This document shows positions 1-6,386 of a stretch of DNA of 7,035 nucleotides, piece after piece. How positions within the stretch are numbered: the stretch's first letter is position 1; every line of letters begins with the position of its first letter. The position numbers and the translations under genes were made by a program. Below the pieces are notes generated by a model, which saw only the letters and a list, made by a program, of their open reading frames with translations, had not been told where the DNA came from and ran no database searches. The DNA comes from Bacillota bacterium. GTDB lineage: Bacteria; Bacillota; Clostridia; Acetivibrionales; DTU013. The DNA is taken from NCBI GenBank assembly GCA_023439545.1, contig JAEXNT010000046.1:1-7035 (forward strand). The letters are read 5' to 3'.

Positions 1-231
1 GATGTTGAGCATGCTGATCAATGCAATAACCAAAACAAAACCGTACAGGAACAATGCCATGGTCATGTATGAATTGTTGGACTCATTATTGTATTGGCGT
101 TTGTCTCCAACTATTACGGAATCGCCGGCAAGCTTCCTGATATGCGTTACCGTCTGTTCCTGAGCCTTAAAAGGATACGGTCCATTTTGCCCTCCGTGTA
201 AACATTGAATAATTGCATTATATTTCCCGCC
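1..231 (-). pseudogene. FtsX-like ABC permease remnant, 5'-truncated, runs off left edge
   Basis: Reading the minus strand, one frame is open for 77 codons from 231 to the window edge, bounded upstream by TAA (232-234). Its end contains a hydrophobic segment, MALFLYGFVLVIALISMLNI, resembling the second membrane helix of the C-terminal FtsX/MacB-type permease domain (family pattern: YGF-hydrophobic-NI, usually followed by NTI). Before it come about 50 residues of hydrophilic, probably extracellular sequence. No ATG, GTG or TTG start lies ahead of the conserved part, and the large extracytoplasmic domain that should precede it is absent. A second frame holds ATG 218 with an SD-like AAGGCGG, and encodes 23 residues before TAA at 147-149. 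Adding one A to the AAAA run near 184-187 would join the two frames as ...TEGKNGPYPFK.... I infer a decayed 5' end. The rest of the gene lies outside the window, so whether it is functional cannot be judged here. Confidence 0.6.
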
Positions 232-249
232 TTATAAAAATGCAATACG

Positions 250-281
250 AAAAAAGCCTGTAAACAAGTTATGTTACAGGC
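250..281 (-). terminator. Intrinsic terminator of the dpp operon
   Basis: On the minus strand GCCTGTAA (281-274) pairs perfectly with TTACAGGC (263-256) across a 10-base loop and is followed at once by six T (255-250). It lies 84 bases after the dppF stop and separates the operon from the permease remnant at 1-231. Its upstream arm is also part of the degenerate tandem repeats at 271-379. Confidence 0.85.
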
Positions 282-379
282 GAAAGAAGGCATGATCAGG
301 CGAAACATAAGGTGCATTACCAGGTAAACGCAAGGAGGATTATCAAGTAAACACCAGGAGTATGGTCAGTCAAAAAGCC
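271..379. repeat. Degenerate tandem repeats of about 23 bp downstream of dppF
   Basis: On the plus strand, similar words recur with starts near 271, 292, 316, 339 and 362 (spacing 21, 24, 23, 23). They are ATGTTACAGGCGAAAGAAGG, ATGATCAGGCGAAACATAAG, ATTACCAGGTAAACGCAAGG, ATTATCAAGTAAACACCAGG and ATGGTCAGTCAAAAAG. A rough consensus is ATkAtCAGGyrAAACryAAGG. The central two units agree at 17 of 23 positions. The first unit overlaps one arm of the operon terminator; the last overlaps the final codons of dppF and is the weakest. The function is unknown; protein binding sites or relics of slippage duplication are both possible. Confidence 0.55.
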
Positions 380-1361
380 TACATGCCACGCTATGGACGC
401 GGGTTTCCGTATCTGCACCGTTGCTTGCGGCTACATTCTTAAGCTGGGGGCACACTTCATCGCAGCCCTTGAAAGCTTTAAAGCAGCGGGAGTAGAAACG
501 GCAGCCGTCGCCTGGATTAATAGGGCTTGGTACATCACCCTTCAGGATGATGCGCTCTTTTTTGTGATTGACATCCGTTATGGGAATTGCCGAAAGGAGT
601 GCCTGTGTATATGGATTCAGAGGATTTTTATACAGCTCGTGCTTTTCAGCGACCTCCATCAGCTTGCCCAGATACATGACACCGACCCTGTCGCTTATAT
701 GCTTTACCACATTAAGACCATGTGCGATAAAAAGGTATGTGAGGCCGAATTCTTCCTTAAGATCGCTTAGAAGGTTAAGTACCTGTGCCTGTATTGAAAC
801 GTCCAGCGCCGAAACGGGCTCGTCGCATACGATCAGCTTCGGCTGCACGGCAAGTGCGCGTGCAATGCCGACACGCTGGCGCTGTCCTCCGGAGAATTCA
901 TGAGGGTAGCGGTTCCTGTGGTGATTTGCCAGTCCTACGCAATTCAACAGGTAATTGACCCTGTTCTCTACCTCGGAAGCCGGCAGAAGCTTGTTTATCC
1001 TTATCGGTTCCGCAATGATGTCGCCGATCGTCATTCTCGGATTCAGGGAAGCGTATGGATCCTGGAAAATAAGCTGGATATCCTTACAGTACTCACGCCG
1101 TTTCGAATCCTTCATAGCCGTAAGGTCCTTACCTTCAAAAAGTATGGTTCCTCCTGAAGGTCTATGCAGATTGGCGAGCATTTTTCCTATTGTCGTTTTT
1201 CCGCAGCCGGACTCTCCAACCAAGCCGAAGGCCTCTCCCTTGTATATGTCGAAGGAAACATCGTCGACAGCCTTCAATATATCTGTCGGATGGCCAAAGA
1301 GATCGGTTTCTACGATAAAATATTTTTTAAGGTTTCTTATCTGAACAAGCGGTTCACTCAT
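366..1361 (-). CDS. dppF: Peptide ABC transporter ATP-binding protein, DppF/OppF type
   Basis: This is the second cytoplasmic ATPase of the peptide importer; it pairs with DppD and drives transport through DppB/DppC. The 331-residue product has Walker A GESGCGKT (49-56), Q-loop Q100 in IFQDPYASLNP, signature FSGGQRQRV (156-164), Walker B LIVCDEP (D180, E181) and H-loop H214. The C-terminal oligopeptide-transporter extension carries Cys at 287, 293, 300 and 327, the spacing seen in Opp/Dpp ATPases that can hold an Fe-S cluster. I start at ATG 1361, where GGAGG lies about 9 bases upstream, inside the dppD end, and the family N-terminus MSEPLVQIRNLKKYF begins. The 22 residues of a longer frame from 1427 only overlap dppD and look non-native. 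Oddity: the residue after the H-loop His is Gly (HGL), where Asp is usual. It is the last gene of the operon, one base after the dppD stop, ending in TGA. Confidence 0.94.
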   Translation of the reverse strand: MSEPLVQIRNLKKYFIVETDLFGHPTDILKAVDDVSFDIYKGEAFGLVGESGCGKTTIGKMLANLHRPSGGTILFEGKDLTAMKDSKRREYCKDIQLIFQDPYASLNPRMTIGDIIAEPIRINKLLPASEVENRVNYLLNCVGLANHHRNRYPHEFSGGQRQRVGIARALAVQPKLIVCDEPVSALDVSIQAQVLNLLSDLKEEFGLTYLFIAHGLNVVKHISDRVGVMYLGKLMEVAEKHELYKNPLNPYTQALLSAIPITDVNHKKERIILKGDVPSPINPGDGCRFYSRCFKAFKGCDEVCPQLKNVAASNGADTETRVHSVACRLFD

Positions 1362-1362
1362 C

Positions 1363-2334
1363 TTATTCCGCCTCCACTTCATCGCTGTAAAGGAAACACC
1401 GGACCTTTGCTCCGTCCATATTAACAAGAGCGGGCATATGTTCCCTGCATTTATCCATACACTTGTCGCAGCGTTCCGAGAATGCGCAGCCCTTAGGCAT
1501 GTGAACGGGGTTCGGTACCATCCCGGGGATCATATAAAGGCGCTGGCGATCATCGTCCATTTTAGGTATGGATTCGAGCAAACCCACAGTATACGGATGT
1601 TTCGGGCTGTTGAACAGTGTTTTGACATTTGCCGCTTCCATGATCTTGCCGCAATACATGACAATTACCCGGTCAGCCGCCTCCGCTACGACGCCCAGGT
1701 CGTGAGTTATCAGCAGGATGGCCATTTTAAGCTTTTCACGGAGACTGTACAAAAGGTCCAGTATCTGGGCTTGTATGGTAACGTCGAGCGCCGTGGTCGG
1801 CTCATCTGCGATAAGAAGCTCGGGATGGCAGGAAAGCGCCATTGCGATCATGACCCTTTGCCGCATGCCCCCGCTCATCTGGTGAGGATAGTCATCCGCC
1901 CTTTTATCGGGAGATGGGATGCCTACAAGGTCGAGCATTTCGATCGAACGCTTCAAAGCCTCATCCTTTGTAAGCTTCATATGGATCATGATGCTCTCTA
2001 TCAGTTGGTCCTTGACACGCATAACCGGATTGAGCGAGGTCATCGGTTCCTGAAATATCATGGAAATCTGATCGCCGCGTATTTTCTGAAGTTCGTTCAC
2101 CGGCTGTTTCGAAAGGTCCACACCTTTGAAAAGTATCTCGCCTTCAGCTATCCTTCCGGGTTGCGAGATCAAGCCCATGATCGAAAGAGAAGTCACGCTC
2201 TTGCCCGAGCCCGACTCGCCTACAATCGCAAGAATCTCACCCTTGTCTATGGAAAAGCTGACGTCGTTGACCGCATTGATTGTACCGCTTTTCAATTTAA
2301 ATTCTGTTTTAAGGTTTTTCACATCAAGTAGCAT
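1363..2334 (-). CDS. dppD: Peptide ABC transporter ATP-binding protein, DppD/OppD type
   Basis: This is the first of the two ATPases of the importer. The 323-residue product, of normal family length, shows Walker A GESGSGKS (39-46), Q-loop Q95 in IFQEPMTSLNP, signature MSGGMRQRV (153-161), Walker B LLIADEP (D177, E178), the D-loop ALD and H-loop H211 in ITHDLGVV. The signature has Met where DppF has Gln, the usual D/F difference. The C-terminal domain has HPYTVGLL (246-253) and Cys at 283, 289, 296 and 313 matching the conserved four-Cys pattern of this family, plus an extra C292. The start is ATG 2334 with AAAGGCGG about 9 bases upstream. It begins 15 bases after dppC and its TAA is one base before the dppF start, so translation is probably coupled. 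Peptide rather than nickel transport is inferred from the receptor. Confidence 0.95.
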   Translation of the reverse strand: MLLDVKNLKTEFKLKSGTINAVNDVSFSIDKGEILAIVGESGSGKSVTSLSIMGLISQPGRIAEGEILFKGVDLSKQPVNELQKIRGDQISMIFQEPMTSLNPVMRVKDQLIESIMIHMKLTKDEALKRSIEMLDLVGIPSPDKRADDYPHQMSGGMRQRVMIAMALSCHPELLIADEPTTALDVTIQAQILDLLYSLREKLKMAILLITHDLGVVAEAADRVIVMYCGKIMEAANVKTLFNSPKHPYTVGLLESIPKMDDDRQRLYMIPGMVPNPVHMPKGCAFSERCDKCMDKCREHMPALVNMDGAKVRCFLYSDEVEAE

Positions 2335-2349
2335 ACTGTTGAACCGCCT

Positions 2350-3252
2350 TTACATTTTCCTGGCTTTGGGATCAAGCGCATCCCGCAGCCCGTCTCCAAG
2401 CAGGTTGAACGCCAATACGGTGATCGTTATCGCTACGCCTGGAAAGATTAGCGTATATGGCGCTGAGAATATGAACCCTCTTGCCCGTCCGAGCATATCG
2501 CCCCATTCCGCGAAGGGAGGCTGCACACCAAGTCCTAGAAAACCCAGGGCCGAGGTGTCCAGAACGGCAGTCGAAATTCCGAGTGTTGCCCTTACAACGA
2601 TTGAAGATATGATATTCGGCATTATATGTTTGAATACTATGCGCATATCCTTGTTGCCTACGACTTTTGCAGCCTGTACGTAATCATTTTCCTTGACCGA
2701 AAGCACGCAGCCCCTCACAATCCTGGCGTATTCGGGTATGGAAACGAGACCGATTGCAATTACCGCTTTATCTATTCCTTTACCGAGCGCTGCCATGAAT
2801 GCAATGGCAAGAAGTATCGAAGGAATCGAGAGCATCATATCCATTAAACGCATTATGACCGTGTCCGCTTTGCCGCCGCGATAACCGGCGATAGCGCCCA
2901 GGATGGTGCCGATGGTCAGTGATATCGCAACAGCAGAGATACCGACCGTAAGGGATATATGCGTGCCGTCAATGATCCTGGAAAAGATATCGCGTCCCAG
3001 TTGATCCGTACCGAACCAGTGTGCCGCGCCTGGTTTCAGGAAGCTCTTGGTCATATCGGAGTAATTGGGGTCATACGGCATAAGCAGTTTGCCGAAAATA
3101 GCGACAAATGCAAGTATCAGTATGATGACCAGGCCAACGACGGAACCCTTGTTGGAAATCAGAGACTCCCACATCAGCTTAAGCTGTGATTCCGGCTTTT
3201 CCAAAACTTCGGCAGCCTTATCAGGCGGTGCGATATTTATGTTGCTTTCCAT
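2350..3252 (-). CDS. dppC: Peptide ABC transporter permease, DppC/OppC type
   Basis: This membrane subunit forms half of the peptide channel. The 300-residue product has a cytoplasmic N-terminal tail of about 35 residues (OppC_N type), a first membrane helix near 38-57, an extracytoplasmic stretch with the family motif GTDQLGRDIFSR (81-92), and about five more hydrophobic segments. The cytoplasmic EAA loop that docks on the ATPase is YVQAAKVVGN (191-200) followed by FKHIMPN. LGFLGLGVQPPFAEWG (236-251) and the C-terminal NLLGDGLRDALDP (283-295) are hallmarks of DppC/OppC. ATG 3252 has an ideal AAGGAGG about 8 bases upstream, inside the last codons of dppB, whose stop is 3 bases away. That arrangement supports coupled translation. 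The gene ends in TAA. Confidence 0.95.
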   Translation of the reverse strand: MESNINIAPPDKAAEVLEKPESQLKLMWESLISNKGSVVGLVIILILAFVAIFGKLLMPYDPNYSDMTKSFLKPGAAHWFGTDQLGRDIFSRIIDGTHISLTVGISAVAISLTIGTILGAIAGYRGGKADTVIMRLMDMMLSIPSILLAIAFMAALGKGIDKAVIAIGLVSIPEYARIVRGCVLSVKENDYVQAAKVVGNKDMRIVFKHIMPNIISSIVVRATLGISTAVLDTSALGFLGLGVQPPFAEWGDMLGRARGFIFSAPYTLIFPGVAITITVLAFNLLGDGLRDALDPKARKM

Positions 3253-3255
3253 TAG

Positions 3256-4272
3256 CTATGCCTCCTTTTTGGAAAACTTGATGCGCGGGTCTATAAATGC
3301 ATATATAACGTCAACAACAAGATTGATCAAAACAAATGTGATCGCTACAAGCATTACAACGCCCTGGACAACAGGGAAATCCGACTTCAGTATGCAATTT
3401 ACAGTATATGAGCCTATTCCGGGCCATGAAAAAACTGTTTCCGTGAGTACCGCCCCGCCCAGAAGCGACCCGAGTTGCAGCCCTATAACCGTAACTATGG
3501 GGATCAAGGCATTCCTCAGCGCGTGCTTTCTGATCGTCTTGCCCTCCGTAAGTCCTTTGGCGCGGGCGGTCCTTATATAATCTTGCCCCAGAGTTTCAAG
3601 CATGCTTGAGCGTGTCATTCTGGCAATGATAGCCATCGAGTACATTCCCAGCGCAAGGGACGGCAACAGCAAGTGATATAACGTATCACCGAACGCCGCT
3701 ACATTACCGGAGATCAGGCTGTCAATCAGATAGAAGCCTGTTACTGTGGGCGGCTGCAGTAGAGGATTGATCCTTCCGCTTGACGGCAGGATATGCAGGG
3801 TACCCGAGAAAATTATTATCAGGAGGATTCCCAGCCAGAATATTGGCATTGAGACGCCTATCAACGCAGTAACCATTCCAGCGCTGTCAAACAGCGAATT
3901 TTTTTTGACGGCAGAAATAGTACCGATCAGTATACCAAAGAAGGAAGCAAAGATTATTGCCATAACGGCCAATTCTATCGTTGCCGGAAAACGAGCGAGT
4001 ATTTCCTTCAAAACAGGCGTTTTTGTATAGTAAGAGGTACCGAGATCACCTGTAAAAACACCCTTTATAAAGCTCAAATATTGAATGTATACCGGGTCAT
4101 TCAAACCGTTCGCTTCACGCCACGTATTTACAGTTTCCTGGGTTGCGTGCTGCCCCAGCACTATAGGTGCAGGGTCGGGTGAAAACACCCTCATGATAAC
4201 AAAAACGATTATGGATACGCCGATAAGTACCGGGATAAGGAAAAGCAGTCTTTTTATAATATATTTAAGCAC
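3256..4272 (-). CDS. dppB: Peptide ABC transporter permease, DppB/OppB type (GTG start)
   Basis: This is the partner permease to DppC. From GTG 4272 the product is 338 residues, the normal length, and begins MLKYIIKRLLFLIPVLIGVS, the typical DppB start running straight into the first membrane helix. Other features are the GDLGTSY motif (75-81), hydrophobic segments near 98-121, 134-156, 197-216, 256-278 and 303-327, PIFWLG (143-148), the EAA loop YIRTARAKGL (232-241) with RKHALRNALIP (248-258), and FSWPGIGS (281-288). A longer frame from ATG 4368 would add 32 residues, but it has no Shine-Dalgarno and its extension is polar and unlike the family; GTG 4272 has AAAGG 9 bases upstream. The gene lies 286 bases after dppA, the only large gap in the operon, and ends in TAG 3 bases before dppC. 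Confidence 0.93.
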   Translation of the reverse strand: MLKYIIKRLLFLIPVLIGVSIIVFVIMRVFSPDPAPIVLGQHATQETVNTWREANGLNDPVYIQYLSFIKGVFTGDLGTSYYTKTPVLKEILARFPATIELAVMAIIFASFFGILIGTISAVKKNSLFDSAGMVTALIGVSMPIFWLGILLIIIFSGTLHILPSSGRINPLLQPPTVTGFYLIDSLISGNVAAFGDTLYHLLLPSLALGMYSMAIIARMTRSSMLETLGQDYIRTARAKGLTEGKTIRKHALRNALIPIVTVIGLQLGSLLGGAVLTETVFSWPGIGSYTVNCILKSDFPVVQGVVMLVAITFVLINLVVDVIYAFIDPRIKFSKKEA

Positions 4273-4281
4273 TGTCAACAA

Positions 4282-4286
4282 CCTTT
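4282..4286 (-). promoter_or_regulatory. Ribosome binding site that decides the dppB GTG start
   Basis: The minus strand reads GAAAGGTTGTTGACAGTG, so AAAGG sits 9 bases ahead of GTG 4272. No comparable site precedes ATG 4368. This match and the family N-terminus support the shorter protein. Confidence 0.65.
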
Positions 4287-4507
4287 CATCGGAGTTTGTA
4301 AGCGCATTGTTTCCCAATTGATCCTGAAATGATGCGGTTAACCTAATTCTTAAAAGTCCAGGGGACATCTAATAATATCAATTTCAATGACAGAAATCTA
4401 TAGCATGTATAAAAGAGCTGTACTTGTGGTTTAGCTTTAAGCCGCTGGAAGATCAAAAAACCGGAACACCCTTTGACCATGCAGTTTTGATCCATTAAAG
4501 CAATGCT

Positions 4508-4540
4508 GCCGGCAACCGGGAATATATCCCGGTTACCGGC
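4508..4540 (-). promoter_or_regulatory. Stable intercistronic hairpin between dppA and dppB
   Basis: Positions 4508-4521 and 4527-4540 are inverted copies forming a 14-pair stem with a 5-base loop. The single non-Watson-Crick position (4513/4535) is C with A in a plus-strand RNA but a G-U wobble in the minus-strand transcript, so the stem is unbroken only in the dpp mRNA. It starts 18 bases after the dppA stop and is not followed by a real T run, so it is not a classical terminator. In other importer operons, hairpins at this place protect the receptor mRNA from 3' exonucleases or cause partial termination, giving more receptor than permease. That role is inferred here. The remaining 230 bases up to dppB show no clear promoter or gene. 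Confidence 0.7.
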
Positions 4541-4558
4541 CTTCAGCTTGTAATCTAC

Positions 4559-6106
4559 CTATTTCGTCTTTGTCATTTCAGAGAAGAAAATATTTCCGGT
4601 AACGTGATAATAATAACCTTGTATTTTCGGGCTGTATGCCGAGAGAAGCTTCGAATGCGAAATCAACAGCCAGGGGTTCTGATCCACCTGTATCTTCTCG
4701 AGCTGCGCATAAACAGCGTCACGATCCGGGCCTTCGGGAGTTGCTTTGCCCTTTGCGATGAGATCCTTGTATTCGCTGTTGTCATAGCGGGATACGTTCA
4801 TTGAAGGATCCTTATCGGAAAGCAGCGCCATGAAGTTGTCAGGATCGCCGTTGTCGCCCGTCCAGCCGTAGAAGCAGATATCATAATCTCCTGCCTTTAC
4901 CTTTTCCTTATATGTCGTCCAGTCGAATACTTCTATGTTTGCAGTAACGCCGACCTTTGCGAGATAACCCTGTATTGCTTCTGCGAGAGCCTGGCCGTTA
5001 GCCGTGTTATAAGGCCTCGGATTTGAATAGGTGATCATATGGACGCTGGTGATCCCTGCGCTTGAAATAACCGCTTTTGCAGCTTCGGGGTCATAGGCTA
5101 CCTGCTTTACGTCCTTGGCATAGCCGGGAACAAAGCTGGGCAATATTGAATCCGCAGGCGATGCGTAGCCCTGATAAAGGCTTGTAACAAGCTCTGGTAC
5201 GTTTACTGCCTGCGAGAAAGCTTTTCTGATCTCAGGCTTGCTGAAAGCAGGAGTGGTTGTATTGTAAGCCATATAGTTAATGTTCATTCCATCAGGCTGA
5301 TCGAGCTTGTTGCCTGCGCCCTCTATCTGGTCGACAACAGTGGCATCGATTCCGTCAATCATGTCTACTTCGCCGTTATTGAGCGCTACGACCCTGGCAG
5401 AGTTGTCCTTGATGATTTTGAAAATTACGTTCTTGGTCTTGGCCTTTTCGCCCCAGTAATTGTCATTCCTTACCAAGACTATAGCCTGTTCCTTGTCCCA
5501 CCTGACAAACTTGTAGGGGCCGGTGCCTACGGGATGTTCATTGACATTATTGTTATTGTCCTTGAGCGCCTTGGGGCTTACGATAGGCGCTGCGAGGCTC
5601 ATTGCGAGGTTGTAAAGGAAAGCCGTGTTTTTCTCTTTAAGTGTGATAACTACGGTGGATTCATCAGTTGCTTCGACCTTGCTTACCGTTCCGAACACAA
5701 AGCCGGCATAACTCATATCCGCTGTCGCATTTCCTTCCATTTGACGCTCGATGTTGACTTTGACAGCTTCAGCGTTAAAATCGGTTCCATCCTGGAATTT
5801 GACTCCTTTACGAAGATTGAACGTATAGGTAAGTCCATCATCGCTTACTTTCCAGGTTTCTGCCAGGCATGCCTCCAGTTTTGTAGAGTCCTTTGCGTAC
5901 TTCAGCAGTCCTTCATAAATGTTTACGATTACCTTTGAAGACTCGCCGTCATCCACCATTGCAGGATCAAGTCCTCTCGGATCCGCACCCTGTGCAAAGA
6001 TCAATGTATCGGTCGGGTCATTCGCGCCTTGACCGCATGCCGTCAGTATCACGCTCAGCATTGCAACGGCCAGGATAGTGCACATAAGCCTTTTCACTGT
6101 TTTCAT
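4559..6106 (-). CDS. dppA: Dipeptide/oligopeptide-binding lipoprotein, SBP family 5 (DppA-like)
   Basis: This is the extracytoplasmic receptor that captures the peptide and hands it to DppB/DppC. The 515-residue product starts with a lipoprotein signal: basic MKTVKR, a hydrophobic core, then the lipobox LTAC (21-24), with C24 expected to be lipidated. Family-5 features include LDPA (46-49), IYEGL (63-67), LAETW (81-85), TYTFNLRKGVKFQDGT (93-108) and GTGPYKF (194-200). GWTGDNGDPDNF (414-425) is the segment that in E. coli DppA carries the Asp binding the peptide amino end. NPRPYN (362-367, R364) corresponds to the region whose Arg contacts the peptide carboxylate. Both argue for dipeptide-type substrates over nickel (NikA) or glutathione. 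ATG 6106 follows AAAAGGTGAGGGAG. It is the first gene of the operon and ends in TAG. The exact substrate range cannot be read from the sequence. Confidence 0.94.
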   Translation of the reverse strand: MKTVKRLMCTILAVAMLSVILTACGQGANDPTDTLIFAQGADPRGLDPAMVDDGESSKVIVNIYEGLLKYAKDSTKLEACLAETWKVSDDGLTYTFNLRKGVKFQDGTDFNAEAVKVNIERQMEGNATADMSYAGFVFGTVSKVEATDESTVVITLKEKNTAFLYNLAMSLAAPIVSPKALKDNNNNVNEHPVGTGPYKFVRWDKEQAIVLVRNDNYWGEKAKTKNVIFKIIKDNSARVVALNNGEVDMIDGIDATVVDQIEGAGNKLDQPDGMNINYMAYNTTTPAFSKPEIRKAFSQAVNVPELVTSLYQGYASPADSILPSFVPGYAKDVKQVAYDPEAAKAVISSAGITSVHMITYSNPRPYNTANGQALAEAIQGYLAKVGVTANIEVFDWTTYKEKVKAGDYDICFYGWTGDNGDPDNFMALLSDKDPSMNVSRYDNSEYKDLIAKGKATPEGPDRDAVYAQLEKIQVDQNPWLLISHSKLLSAYSPKIQGYYYHVTGNIFFSEMTKTK

Positions 6107-6134
6107 TTTTCTCCCTCACCTTTTCTATTATTTT

Positions 6135-6166
6135 AAAAAAAAATACTCGCCGTATTAGGCAAGCAT
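6135..6166 (-). terminator. Terminator-like hairpin in the dpp leader (possible attenuator)
   Basis: On the minus strand ATGCTTGCC (6166-6158) pairs with GGCGAGTAT (6151-6143), nine pairs including two G-U, around the loop TAATAC. Nine T follow (6143-6135, the first shared with the stem). The pattern faces dppA: no T run follows it on the plus strand. It lies between the predicted transcription start near 6179 and ATG 6106. Only about 13 bases precede the hairpin in the leader, so there is no room for a leader peptide or a large riboswitch aptamer if the start is right. Premature termination regulated by a bound factor, or simply damping of expression, is inferred. Confidence 0.7.
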
Positions 6167-6185
6167 CATCGCATGTAATGCAACT

Positions 6186-6214
6186 ATAATATCATAAATT
6201 GTCCTTATTAACAA
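6186..6214 (-). promoter_or_regulatory. Sigma-A-type promoter of the dpp operon with extended -10
   Basis: On the minus strand, -35 TTGTTA (6214-6209, 4 of 6 consensus) is followed by an exact 17-base spacer and -10 TATTAT (6191-6186, 5 of 6). TGA directly ahead of the -10 gives the extended TGn element. AT-rich sequence upstream (6240-6215) could act as an UP element. The predicted start is near 6179, giving a leader of about 73 bases before dppA. Confidence 0.72.
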
Positions 6215-6226
6215 TAATATTTTAAG
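6212..6226. repeat. 15-bp direct repeat, copy 1 (overlaps dpp -35)
   Basis: CAATAATATTTTAAG is identical at 6212-6226 and 6284-6298, 72 bases apart start to start. On the minus strand its last three bases, TTG, are the first half of the -35 box of the dpp promoter. It may be an UP element or an operator. AT-richness makes chance matches more likely than usual. Confidence 0.6.
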
Positions 6227-6257
6227 TTTAATTTATGTTAACTTATAAAATCCAAAT

Positions 6258-6286
6258 ATTTTTAACCCTAATGGACATTGTGGCAA
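6258..6286 (-). promoter_or_regulatory. Candidate second, upstream dpp promoter
   Basis: The minus strand has TTGCCA (6286-6281, 5 of 6 to the -35 consensus), then 17 bases, then AAAAAT (6263-6258, 4 of 6); with 16 bases the box is TAAAAA. The -10 is poor. The supporting point is that the same 15-bp element abuts this -35 exactly as it abuts the better promoter downstream. Confidence 0.25.
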
Positions 6287-6298
6287 TAATATTTTAAG
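6284..6298. repeat. 15-bp direct repeat, copy 2
   Basis: Identical to 6212-6226. It lies midway in the divergent region between dppA and the small plus-strand gene, about 90 bases ahead of the latter, and directly upstream of the candidate -35 at 6281-6286 on the minus strand. Confidence 0.6.
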
Positions 6299-6368
6299 CT
6301 ATCAAACATGCCGGAAATTATTATTGCTATTTAGGAAATAATAAATGTGACTTTATATATAAATAGTC

Positions 6369-6375
6369 AGGAGGT
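6369..6375 (+). promoter_or_regulatory. Ribosome binding site of the interrupted small gene
   Basis: AGGAGGT ends 11 bases before ATG 6387. It is a near-perfect match to the 16S 3' end and shows that the frame at 6387 was a real translated gene. No convincing -35/-10 pair for it was found in 6230-6368. Confidence 0.8.
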
Positions 6376-6386
6376 ATTAAATATAT

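Noticed and set aside
271..379. CRISPR array
   Set aside because: The units are degenerate, about 23 bases long and contiguous without unique spacers, and no cas gene is present.
1438..2331. Long plus-strand open frame of 297 codons opposite dppD
   Set aside because: It is antisense to a gene with all ABC ATPase motifs, its composition is rich in His and Arg from the reversed frame, and it has no RBS or recognisable motif. It is a shadow frame.
4369..4500. A separate promoter for dppB in the dppA-dppB gap
   Set aside because: TATAGA and TATACA words exist on the minus strand, but none has a -35 match at 16-18 bases, so no promoter is called.
5534..5938. Plus-strand open frame of 134 codons inside dppA
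   Set aside because: Antisense to a well-supported receptor gene, with no RBS and no family resemblance.
4559..6106. Nickel- or glutathione-binding receptor (NikA/GsiB)
   Set aside because: The GWTGDNGDPDNF segment and the NPRPYN region match dipeptide-binding proteins better; kept as DppA-like.
6318..6344. AT-rich inverted repeat TTATTATT/AATAATAA ahead of the small gene
   Set aside because: The arms are only A and T with an 11-base spacer in very AT-rich DNA, so it is likely by chance; not called as an operator.
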